The position numbers and the translations under genes were made by a program. Below are positions 34,529 to 45,480 of a stretch of 64,000 bases of DNA, one piece after another (positions within the stretch are counted from its first letter, which is position 1; each line of letters opens with the position of its first letter). The notes under the pieces were generated by a model. It was not told the DNA's origin and made no database searches. It saw nothing but the letters and a program-made list of their open reading frames with translations. The stretch spans positions 1 to 64,000 of the forward strand of contig NW_006768817.1 in NCBI RefSeq assembly GCF_000204055.1, given 5' to 3'. This DNA comes from Melampsora larici-populina 98AG31 (lineage: Eukaryota; Basidiomycota; Pucciniomycetes; Pucciniales; Melampsoraceae).

Positions 34529-36397
34529 TTACCCATGCAATTGACTTTGATGTCTAAAGTTTGTCAATCCCCAAAACAAAAAGATCATGAAATCATGTGG
34601 GTGATATGGAGAGAGCGATATCAGTTTGGGTGAAATGGATAAATTACACCATTTTTGCTTCCCTCCCCAAGGAATAAACTGCTTCGTTTTCAATCGAATG
34701 GCGGTTATGGCCTTGACTGAATTTATGATTTGGTGTGACTGACAGTCATCCGGAAGCTTGTGTAGGTGACAAAACACAAGGGTGATCGCTTCAACTTCAG
34801 CTCGATCCAATCAAACAAACTTGAAGAAAACAGGTAATTGAAATCCAATCTGATATTGCTGAGATTTCATTTCAATTCGGATGATTGTAATGAGCCAAAT
34901 CCAGTTGCTGTCAAGAATAAAGAGAACAGAAAAGATCGAAGAGTCAGCTTTTACAAACAAAAGCTTGATAGGAAACAAACTTCAAAAGATATGCCTTTCT
35001 AAACTAATAGAGCTGAGGGTGTCAAAGATGAGAGAATTGATATCGCTTCGGATGTCAGATTCAAGCTCATTGTTTGAAAGGAATCTCATGAAGGTATTTA
35101 GCAATGTTAAACCTTGAGATCGAAAGCATGTTGATGAGCATGTTTTCAACCTCATGATCTGGCTTTTTGAGTTTTTCATTTCTACACATGAAGACCGGTG
35201 AGATACAAATGAAAACTGTTCCTCGAATCTACATTCTTTATCACGGATAGATTGAGGGATTGCAGAGTTACGTGTTTGAGGATGAATACATCTGGGATGT
35301 CTTTCATGTCGGTGTCGAGGGGCTTGAGAACATAGGAAATGATTGAATCAAGTGTAAGAAGTAGGATAGAATGGTCAGTTTGTCAGTTTTAATATGAGAC
35401 TTCTTAACCTGCTCCATAAATTCCACAATTAGCATTGAAAGTACACTTACATTGATAAAGCAGATCAAGGGGTTCACTCAAGGCTTATATAACATCATGA
35501 CCATCTAGTGAATTTGACCAATGAAGTTTGACATAGATTGCTTTCAACAGCCAGTTGAGATTAATCGAATTATCTGCAAGAAAATGAAGATTTAGTTTTG
35601 TATTCTCAAGATTCCTGTTATATAAGATTTTAATGACTTACGGAAACCACCGATGGGATTCCTGGATATACGCTGATAGGATCTCATTGGTCTTCCCAAA
35701 TTGCCAGATTGGATTGCTAATATCTGTAAGGATTCATTGAAAGTAAGGGTTTTACTTGAATGGATACGTAATAACTGATGATCAATGATCTTAAGCTGAT
35801 TGAGAAGACTGATAAGAGATAAGATCGAACCTGATCGAACATTATAAGGGATATTCTTTGAGGAAGATTTGATGCAAGATTTGATTAAGTTTGAATCGGG
35901 TAGCCAAGTCTTGATCTGAAGGTAGTGAGGGTGTAGTATGTAAGTTGAATATCACACGTAGGGAATAAGGAAGAAGAAGTTAGGGTTAGAATAAATGGCA
36001 TCTTTTTAGGTATGAGGAGTCTTGATTCAGAAGGTACAAAGCTGCAGTAATTGGAATCACAGTGAGAGACCTAGAACAGAAATATTGCTGACCTGGGATC
36101 TTGGTGCTCAATCGCTTTTCTTCTTCCAGTTGTTTTTGCATTTGTCTCTACTTGAAGTCATTCCCAAGTTGAATTATACAGAAGATGAATGATATCGTGT
36201 GTTGATCAACTCGATGATGAATGATGATGATGATGATATTCCAACTCTGGGTGAAGTGTGAGTCTTACTGTCCGCATTTTCAAATAACCTTTTGTCAGTA
36301 CAATCAAGCAACTGGCAGGTTGTTGCGTTGATTTTGGCGATGGAGATACATACCCAGGGAGATCCGCCGGATTGTGATTGGGATTGGCGAGGATCAT
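34529..36397 (-). pseudogene. Decayed multi-exon gene, unknown family
   Basis: Exon-like pieces on the minus strand appear in a consistent order. They are a start MILANPNHNPADLPG with donor GTATGT (36397), an exon DISNPIWQFGKTNEILSAY...RWFP with acceptor and donor GTAAGT (around 35640-35725), LILDSIISYVLKPLD (around 35340), and a last block VEAITLVFCHLHKLPDD...KQFIPWGGKQKW (34529-34810). Between them frames are broken. The general plan recalls large leucine-rich rust proteins with an F-box-like start. I cannot confirm that, and it is best treated as an unidentified pseudogene. Confidence 0.35.
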
Positions 36398-36843
36398 GAT
36401 GGTGAATGCAAATTGAATTGCAGTGAAAGGTTTCTGACCAAGGACAAAACTCGAAAATCACGCTAATGGTGGATTTTGTCGAGTTTTGTAAGCGAACCGT
36501 CTCTGGGATTAATTGTTATGATAATATAGGTATTATAAATGATTTATGATAACTCCAATGGTTACCATTCATATAATGTATGTGATGCTTTAGATTATCC
36601 AGCTTGGCAGGGCACATGGAGTCATATTCGACAAACATGACTATTTACATACATTCTGTCAGAACAGGGCCGTATTTCACAGGCATGTCACCAGTGTGGC
36701 TTTTACATGTGCGTATATTCTTTCCTATTTGCAGTCAACTTTGAGTGTAATGACACCAAGGGTGCACCAAGCCAAATCTATAACTTCCACCCTACTCTCC
36801 ACTATCACTTGCTCATTTATTTCATCACTACAATAATTGCAAG

Positions 36844-39800
36844 ATGCCTAAATTCGAAGGCGTTCACCAACCCTTCCATCCGAAAAAGCCGTACTGGCAG
36901 AAGCGACCTAAGACCGACCTGCAGAGGAAACATTTCGAAAAGATGCAAAAGGCGGTCAGCTCTCGGAATCAGCAATCCAACTTAAAGCGTGAACCTAAGG
37001 ATGATGTAGATGATGTTCAGCCATACGGATTTATCATAGATCAGCAAGATGACCAACAAGACGAGTTACCCGCGCCTGAGTTTGTTGAAGAGATACGCCA
37101 AGCTCGACTTGAGGAAGAAAGACAAGAACGGGACAACCTACTTGCCCGGGCAGCAGAAGAAATGTTCTCAGCATATCTCACATGTTCATTGAAGACCAAT
37201 GAATGGGGAAATCCAGCAACATGGAATGTCGATCACAAGGCAGCGTGTCATTGTCATCCTAGTCATTGGCACGAGCGAGACGTCGATTTGGTTGACCTGG
37301 CTAGTAAGTTCGCGTACTCTATCATTTGGATACAAGAAAGCTACATAATCTGATTGCATATATGATTTCCTGTTGTGTAGCTCGTCGTAAGGCCCGAATA
37401 CAATTTTGTCGCTGTCAGCAAAGCGATCAAACTAGGCTCATTCTCATGGGATATATCGGCGGGTCTCCGAAGTATCCTAAGACGGCCTTCTCCATTCGCC
37501 TACTACGGTTTTTCCATCTCATGTGGAAGTTCTACACAATTCGAATTGGGCCTTTCACTCGAGCCCTGGATGAGTACCTCGATGCCTTCAGTGCTCTGAT
37601 CCTCACCAAATCTCAACAAGTAAGTACGTTATCCATTATGTAAAAGACTTACACTTAGCTAACATTCTGCAGCCTCGCCGATGGCACACACCTATGTATT
37701 GGGCGGTGGATGCCTATTGGGAGATGCTATCTATGACCGAAAGGGTCCTAGATGAAGCACTCGAACTCACACCGCTGGACAAGGTATCCGCCAACTGTCC
37801 ACGCTGTTTTGGACCTCCTCCACAGCTCGAGGCGATACCATTGGAACCAGACATAGTGGTTTGCATGGACGGCAACTTCCAGCATTGTCGACACATAGCA
37901 GCTGGCACCAAAGCTGCGCAGAGACCCACCAAATGGCTCCGCTTTTCCTTCCAGATGAGCAAGTTAACCGTATGCGTGCAAGGCTCGAAGGCACGCCAGA
38001 TCAAGATTTTGTAAGTTACAAATTGTTAATGCCCCAATATGTTAGTATTTAATGTTTGTCAGAATACAAGTTGATGTGATCACATAATTATGTTGAGCAG
38101 CAAGCCTGTGCTGTTCAACATACTGCAGCTAATGATACTCGTGGAAAAGGTCATTGGGGGGGATGTGATGAGACCGGCCTCATGGGCATGGTATGCCGTC
38201 ATGATCACTCTCTTTGATTTGCTAATATTGTACAAAGTGGCGAAAAGTTGGTGTATCTTCTTATGTGGGTCATTGATTACCAATAACTTACAAGATCGTA
38301 TATTTTCATAGGCTTCATTACAGCTACTCTTTGATAGAGTGGATTCTCGACTTGACTCAAACCCTCGGTGCGACTCCTCGACAAATAGGATTCTTGTATG
38401 ACATTGGGTGTACACTTCAAGCTGGAATTGATAAAGTAGGTTCTTTTACTAGTTTTTCCAAATTTTTTCGGAATAAACTAATGAATTTGTATGTGAAGCG
38501 ACACACCTTTGAGGATGATCGATTGAATGGACGACTTCAATTTGGCACAAGTGTGTTCCATGCATACGTGCATAGGTGGACATGCCAGTTGAGGTGGAAT
38601 CCTAGGCTTAATGCAGGGTGGGGCCTTTCGGATGGCGAGGGAAGAGAGAGGGTGTGGTCCGGTCTAAGCCCCCTCGTTAGCCCTCTACGATATTCCACCA
38701 AACAACACCGGGTCAACGCCATTGATATGCGTTTGTCACATGCTAATGCTTGTCTTCGGCATGAAGCAGGTAGACGCTTCTAACTTAATCCTCATTACCC
38801 CTCATCGAAAGTCACGTGCTGATTAAAATCACCACATCAAAGTTAAAAATCTTCAGGGAAAGAAGAACGAATACATAAAAAGGCTTGGAGTAGCTGAAGG
38901 TACCTTAAGGATGCTATCGGCACCTGGTGATGGGTGCCCAGGCCGCGACACTGCTTATTACGAGGGCCAATGGTTGGCCCAACGAGAACGTCAGCTGGAT
39001 GTAATGACTGAAACAAAGAAAGAGCTGAGGGAGAAGATGGGTGTCTTACTGACTTTGGAAGAAGGACTACACGTTGCTCTGTAAGTCAAGGAATTGCTCA
39101 ATCCAAGATATCAAGACATCTGACTTACTGAGTGACGCAATCCACGTTTTGAAGGGGTCGACTTGCTAACCTGCAAACCAATCGCCAAGGTGCTAGGACT
39201 CAAGCCGAGCGCAATGAGTTACTAGCGCTACCAGCCACCGTGGTTGATTTTGAAGAACGAATTGAAGAGGTTGCGGCCGAACTTGGAGGCAATGAGTATC
39301 AAGCTCTGTTAGGGGTCAACTGTGCGTCAATCATACTTATCTACCTTAGGATGCTGATTTGATGACTTAAGATTTGTTCAGCCACTCAAACCAATGCGAT
39401 TCTCGGCATCACGATTGCGCGAGCCCACATGTATGAAGCTAGAGTTGGGGTCGTCGAAGCCAGACTGCGTCAGCATCGCAACACAGGTCAAAAAGCTGAA
39501 TCTTGTATATTTTTGATGCAAACCGTTTTGCCTGACACCAAAATATTACACCCTACAGGCACAAGACAGCAGCAGCACACGGCGCGCCATTGTAGTGATA
39601 GGACAAGAGACCTGCGAAACAAGTACAACACTTATAAACGCCGGGTTCAAAAATACCACACAGATTTCCCAACACGGCTGTGTGTGGAACTCCCCGATTT
39701 GGGAACATTCGAGGCCATGGATGTCAATGATCCATTTTGGAACCGTGGTGAGAATGATATCCAGGTAGGCAAAGAGGCGGAAACCAAGCGAACCAGGCAA

Positions 39801-40302
39801 GGTATAGAGGCCTTTTTGACCAAACGGGGTGCCACCGAGGAGCTACGACGCATCGGACGTGAAGTGCGCCAAATGATGGCTTGGGCGATAGAATATCACC
39901 GCCGCATCATGAGATTGAAGAATTCCATGGACCACGGTAAGAAACTAGATCAACCATCATTTCGGATTGAACACTGACGTTCGGGTGTTTACAGTCGAGG
40001 ACGTTGTAGAGAAAGCTAGGATGACGGCTCTTTACAATATTGTGGCAGTAAGAACTTGTAAATTATGGAAGAACTGGCGGAATCTGGATCAACAGCTGGA
40101 TGATACTCGCCAGTATCTACCAGGCTGCATTGATATAGAAGTGCTACATGGGTGGAGGAGGGTTTGTACTTGGGTAAATGAAGAGTGGTTGAAATTGAAG
40201 CGCTCAGTTATAGCAGAAGAGCCTGACCTGTATGAGATTGAGGAAGATGATGTATATGATCAACGGTACGACATGAATGGTGAAGTGTTATTAAGAGATT
40301 AG
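36844..40302 (+). pseudogene. KDZ transposase, Kyakuja type (frameshift and TGA)
   Basis: Multi-exon gene; traced exons include 36844-37303, 37381-37619, 37673-38010, 38101-38246, 38312-38434 and from 38499, then pieces to 40302. Parts in order: a basic start; a CxC-type cysteine/histidine cluster (CHCHPSHWH, FCRCQQ); NCPRCFGPP; a catalytic-looking VVCMDGNFQH; LYDIGCTLQ (second D); FHAYVHRWTCQ; and LSDGEGRERVWSGLSPL (E), all typical of Kyakuja KDZ transposases. The C-terminal coiled region has NDPFWNRG and EELRRIGREVRQ. Two breaks: the frame must shift by one base near 37900-37935 (between FQHCRHIAAG and MAPLFLPDEQ), and a TGA lies at 38215-38217 inside RHDHSL-x-FANIVQSGE. The splice after 38769 also does not fit by one base. 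This copy is probably inactive. Confidence 0.85.
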
Positions 40303-40658
40303 GTATATCAGTTTAGTTAACTTTTGGATACATCGAAAGAGTTTTTCCTTGTTGTCATTGTTAGATTTTGTAATGTTAAAATATTGTAATGAGATTCAGT
40401 GAACACCTGCAATGATGTATTGTTTTTATGTTGTTATTTTTGATAATGATCCGAGAAGATCATTGAACAAGGGTTGTTCTTACAATCAAAGTGATTCATT
40501 GAATCATTTGCATTTGGCGCTTTTTCTGGCTATTATTGGAAACACGCACACAGTGGTCAATTTATATTAAAAATGTAAAGTTTGAACATATTTTCAAGGT
40601 AATAATATTTACTCGTGAAGACTAAAAGAATATAATAATACAACATCTAATCTTATTA
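40303..40658. other. Spacer between convergent genes
   Basis: AT-rich; no gene seen. Probably holds the 3' ends of the transposase and OTU transcripts. Confidence 0.6.
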
Positions 40659-42694
40659 CTAATTGCTATCTGATAAAAGGTCTACAGGATCTTTTGGACC
40701 GTACAACCATGGCTTTTCTGCAACTAAAATCGGTATAATACATTGGTTGAAAATCTTGAAATGGGAATCATATTTATTGGCCCACTGCATCGCGTTGGCC
40801 GTCGCGAGTTTATACCATTCTTGCCAAGGTTTAGGGATAGGGACAGACCGAGAGGTGATGAGGGATAGAGACAGAAAATGAACACCTTTCCGATCATAAC
40901 AGAGAAAAATAGGTGGATTATCATTCACAGGACCTTCCAGAGGCAGTGCTGAAAAACTTTCTCCATTGTCACCGTACACGCAGAATAGCCGTTTGTAAGT
41001 GGAAGCGATGATATATAACATCTGTGTCGAATTGAGCCACAGTGAAGGGCTATCCAAAACCTGTTTCCTGTCTGTTCTGAGTACTGAGATGTGTTCGGCA
41101 ACCCCACCCTTACCATGCTTCCGTGCTGCTAAGTGCGATTCATAGAAATCGACTTTGGACTCAAGCTCGCCAATCAGCTCTTCTTGGACCGAAATCCATT
41201 CTTCTTCAGCTCGGCCAAGACAAATGGCTATCGCACGGTATCCACAGTGACCATCACCGAGAGGGTCATAAACTGCTTCAACATAATCATGAAGCCAATG
41301 AGGTACTCGCAAGTCCTGGAACATCTGCCATCATCAATAATTGACATGGATGGTCACACGTGTTTTGAATGGGACGTACACACTTTTTTGGTGTTGCGCA
41401 TGCGTATAGACCTGCGAACGCCCGTCTGTGGAACTGCTTCGGTCGCTTGATGTCTAGTTGACCTACAAATGATCGTGTCATTGTGGACTTCAGCTGAGTC
41501 ACAGTTGGGCAAAAATCTATCCGGTTTTTTAGCCTTGATCTTCTTATTCTTAATCTGCAAGATTACAAAAAGGGTACAAAAATAGTTGTGAGCGGGAACT
41601 TTTAGGGTATGAGATAGGCTGACTTCGGTGATTTGTTCGGGGGAGATTGGAGGGTTTTTGTCTTTCTGGGGTAGTAAGCTTTCCAATTGGAAGCTTCCGT
41701 CGGCATCGTCCAATTTTGCAGATGAAGGTGAAAGCTGTGTGGTGTCTATTAAGCCCGACACCAAAGGTAAACTGGTTGCACTGATGGCTGGTGAAGGCTG
41801 AAAACCACATACGTTGGTCAGTATCTTGAAATCGTAATTAACGCTTTGTATTATGTAAAAGAGGTATAGTAGCTCACAAAGTTGTTGGTGTCATCAGCGG
41901 GCTCAGACTCGTAATCGACTAAACACATAAGAATTGGTGATTTGATGGGAACTGGACAATTTCCTGTCGGTGCTGGGGGTGAGTGGGTTATGACTGGTTG
42001 GCGAGGTATCATAAGCGGCAGGTGTGGTGATGACTGCATGCGATTAGATGAAAGGAGTGGCAAGATGTGGGTGGTGGCGATTGGAGACTCTGGCTTTGGA
42101 GGAGAGCCATCAATATGTGAAATATTGACTTGTGGTGTCTTTTTGTGTTTCTTCTTGACAGGTTGAGGCACCTCTCCTGTCTCATGCGGCTTTGTCTAGA
42201 CAAATCGATTACAAAAGCAATAATGTCAGATATGTTCAATGGGTTGAGATAAGAGTGACGAACTGCTGATATTGACGTGATGGGGGTTTGGGAAGTTCCT
42301 ATAATGGAGTTTTGGCNNNNNNNNNNNNNNNNNNNNNNNNNNNNNNNNNNNNNNNNNNNNNNNNNNNNNNNNNNNNNNNNNNNNNNNNNNNNNNNNNNNN
42401 NNNNNNNNNNNNNNNNATTGGACTAACCAAGCAAGTCAGGACCTGTAAAACTTTGACGGCAAAAGGACAATTGGTTTTGCGGGAGCATGAATTGAGCGAG
42501 GGTTTCTTTCCTGATCGATGGCACTTGTAACGTATGCTGGTCTCTTCTGATGATCGTGTAGCAATTTTGTATCCATTCGCAGCTGCGTGTGCTTTGAGAT
42601 GAGACTGCATGTCGTCAAGCGAGGTGGTGACAAGGTCATGGGGGGGTGGGTGAAGGCTAGGACAATCGGTGTATGTGGAGGTGGTAGGCGACAT
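40659..42694 (-). CDS. OTU-like cysteine protease gene with FAR1-like zinc-finger exon
   Basis: The last exon (41324-40659) encodes an OTU domain. GDGHCGYRAIA carries the catalytic D and C and YDRKGVHFLSLS the catalytic H. Upstream in phase are an exon ending at 41384 (RMRNTKK, intron 41383-41325) and Ser/Pro-rich linker exons (42171-41851 with donor at DDTNNF, then 41801-41384). The first visible exon (from about 42694) reads SLDDMQSHLKAHAAANGYKI...CHRSGK...NCPFAV, a FAR1/WRKY-GCM1-like zinc finger as found at the N-terminus of MULE transposases. It runs into the 100-N gap, so the join is inferred. No MULE transposase core is visible between finger and OTU. Likely role: DNA-bound deubiquitinase-type cargo. 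The combination is typical of transposon proteins. Confidence 0.65.
42317..42416. other. Assembly gap (100 N)
   Basis: Exactly 100 N, inside the OTU/FAR1-like gene; true length unknown. Confidence 0.98.
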
Positions 42695-42789
42695 TGGGGG
42701 CGAGATTGGTTATCGAGATGGGTGAATGACTGTCGAGGTCGATTTGTTGTGAACAATTTGTGAGAGGGTGATAGATAATAGGTGAGTTG

Positions 42790-43137
42790 CCTTGTTGAGA
42801 GGTGTGTGGTTAGGGTATCAGGGTATGAAAATTCACATATGGTGTATATGTTGTGGCTGGAGTGGTTAATGTTGGTGTATATGTATGAAAGGGTAGTGGG
42901 TGAGTGGTGTTTGTGTTGATATACGGGTAATGTCCGAGGGTGGTGGTGTAGGTGTGCCGAAGGGTGGTGAGGTTTGAAGATAGGGTCACAATATGGGTGG
43001 TGAAATTTTTCTGAAAGGGTGAATTGAGATTTGTAAGGTGGTTGAATTTGGTTGAGTAGGTAGAGAAAATTTCAAAGGGTGGTTGGAATTGGCTGAGGGG
43101 GTGGGAAAAAGTCGAATGATGGTGGGTTTTTGTTGAG
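42790..43137 (-). repeat. Right subterminal G-rich array
   Basis: GGGTGGTGA/GGTGGTG words recur every 20-60 bp, the mirror image of the C-rich array inside the left end. Confidence 0.7.
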
Positions 43138-43376
43138 GTGGTGTGGTTTGCACTGTAGGGAGGTGGGTTTTTAGTGGCATGGTGGGTAGTGTTCTGTGGG
43201 GACTCGGGGCTGGTCTTGGTTTCCTTAAGGGAAAAGGTGACTTAGCCAAAATTGAAACCCTTCAAGATGCTTCTTAAGATGATGATTCATCTTGGCAGTC
43301 AGACTCGAATGACATTGGGTCATACAGACGTCTGTATGACCCTATGGTATTGGGTAAATACTTAAGTGTACAGGTG
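43138..43376 (-). repeat. Right terminal inverted repeat
   Basis: Reverse complement of 21860-22098. It has the same 26-bp palindrome at 43317-43342 and ends CTTAAGTGTACAGGTG. Confidence 0.95.
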
Positions 43377-45022
43377 CCATTGCGAACGAGACGTTGGAAA
43401 TGTCTTCAACATTGCCAACGCCACGCCCAACCACAGCGACGCCCGCGATTCAAGATCCACCACCGCACGATGACGACCCCGTGAAGACCCAGGCTGATGC
43501 TGTGCTTACCACAACTTCGCCTTGCAGTCCTGGCTCGATTCCCACGCTACCCTTAGTGGCATCAACTGCTTCCCCGCTCCCCTCGCTAAATCAATTGGAC
43601 CCCCTCACGGAGACCACCACATCTCCTAAGGCCTCGCCAGCGGTCTTGATCAACCCCCCCGGAGGTGTTCCCACTGGGGGCCTACCAGTTCCTGTCAATC
43701 CCGATGTGCGACAGGTATCACTCACGCCATCGATATGGGCTGTTGAAAGCCCCACGAATTTTCAGGTAACTAAGAAGACTGTCGAAAAAAAGACCATTGA
43801 CAATAGCGACGTGCCGGATATGTATCGCGCGGCATTGGATCTGTTGTGTAAGAGAACACGAGGCACAGACCAGGCAGCGTTGGAGGTGCAATCTCAGCCT
43901 ACACCTCCATTCAAGATCTTGCCCAAAAGCAAGCTGCGTGTCCATACGTGGCTTAGCAAGGATCCCAGTAAGCCTGCACCGTTTGTTAATATCATCATTA
44001 GACAATGCTGACTTCCATGACTTTCACTGCCAGATATGCGCCTGTTTCAATGTGCTGCTGAGGCACCGTGGCACCGAGCGGATATCTTTCGCCTGGACAA
44101 CGCGGCACTTATCAAAAAAGGTCCCAGCAAAGAGGAAGCGCACACCCAGTATGTGCGCGAGATCCTTGGGGTCTTCTGTCACAGCTCAGCAACCAAGATC
44201 AATCAGAGTGTGAAGTATGTCCTCGCTGCTGTTGCGTACTGTAAGATGGAGACCGTCGAGATTCAACCGCCGCAGGTCAATTTGGAAATCTGTCCCGACG
44301 TCCAAATCGCCAATGGGCTCAAGGCTGCCCACCATTATCATCAACTTCAGTTATGCACCGGCAATTCAACTGTACAAGAATGTGTTATTGCGATGTGGGA
44401 ATTGGTGCATAAGATATATGGATTGTTGGAGGCTATTGCTAGTTTGCGAGCTCGGTTTCGACATGTTGAACAGCTTTTCCACGCCCCTGAACAGCAACAC
44501 AAACAACTCGATGCAGCATATGATAAACTCACCAAGTCAGCCGGTGCAGGGCAAATTCCAACAGTTCCATTCGGCTTGCTGGTTGCGTTTCTCACCTCGG
44601 GCGTCAAGGGACTTCTATTGTTTCCTCACGATCCCAAACGATTTGGCCTTTGCAAGCTTGCACATTTCCTTGTCCTAGTCAGCCGGATCCACGGGGATCG
44701 TCCTATTGAAGAGCCGTTTTGGAAACACACGCAGGCGCTCTTGCTCAAGCTCATTCGTGAAGCTCTTTTCCCCGAAGGATTTGATTCAGCAAGTGGGTTG
44801 ACAAATGATGGGGTGAATGAAGCCTCCATTCAGGATCAATGGCATCCCAAAGAGTGTTCAAAACTCCTGCTTGCTCAAGCCATTCAAAGAGACTTGGCTG
44901 CCTTCTGTCAGATGAGGCCTGTGCTGACGGGTGCCCCATACCCTGATAACCCGTATGACCTGCCATTCCATCCAGTTTCCACAGGTAATCAAACTACAGT
45001 GCCTCAAGCAGGTCTTGAATAG
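43377..45022 (+). pseudogene. Gene H, 3' part (after the 21.5-kb element)
   Basis: The second copy of the CCATTGCG target is followed by the gene H frame (NETLEMSSTLPTP...), which repeats a unit already present at 21680. Exon 43385-43967 is spliced to 44034-45022 (A|GTAAGC and CCAG|AT). The C-terminal half is the best-folded-looking part: NMRLFQCAAEAPWHRADIFRLDN, a helical block with KYVLAAVAYCKME, and VELVHKIYG-like and PFGLLVAFLTSGVKGLLLFP segments. The stop is at 45020-45022. Family unknown. 45023-45480 shows no gene and probably holds the 3' end and the promoter of the next gene. Confidence 0.7.
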
Positions 45023-45480
45023 TTTTTCCTAATTTTTTCCTTGTTTGTGTGTTGTGCTGATTATTTTCCTTGAAAAGATATGTACCTCAAGCCAAAACCT
45101 TGTAGCTACTGCTTGTTAGCCAGTTGTCCTTTATATGCCAACCACACCTGTCACTTGAAAATCCTGATGTACTCAAAATGTCCATGGTAAATCTGTGAGA
45201 TAAGGTTCCAGACCATGTCTTCAATGTTGCAAACAGCCTAAGTCCTCCTTTGAGTACCTCAGGTTCAGCTGGCCACCCAACTTTCACCTTTAGTACTCAA
45301 TGTACTATATAGCCCTAACCCTTATAAGAAATATACAAAATGAATTTACAAGTGTTGTTACATGTAACATGTAACACAAAATTTTTTGCCCCACTTTGGG
45401 CTCTGATACCTTGCCAACTTTTACACCTTTTCCGCCAACATCAACCACTTACCACTACACCATCACACCATTGCCACACT

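Larger units (their letters stand above)
21860..43376 (+). mobile_element. 21.5-kb KDZ (Kyakuja-type) composite transposon carrying a Tet-like oxygenase
   Basis: Near-identical 239-bp terminal inverted repeats (21860-22098 and 43138-43376, about four mismatches by eye) are bounded by a perfect 8-bp duplication. Genes inside: a 506-aa protein of unknown function (23266-25302), a Tet-like 2OG-Fe(II) oxygenase (26667-27997), a KDZ transposase (36844-40302) and, convergent to it, an OTU protease gene with an upstream FAR1-like finger exon (42694-40659). An 8-kb stretch with pseudogenes and a MITE lies between. Known from work on basidiomycete genomes: KDZ elements often carry TET/JBP genes. The match of TIRs, 8-bp duplication and restored host frame makes the boundaries firm. 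One 100-N gap lies inside. Confidence 0.93.

Noticed and set aside
37714..38004. Minus-strand frames of 75-96 codons
   Set aside because: They overlap the KDZ catalytic exon, whose motifs are on the plus strand.
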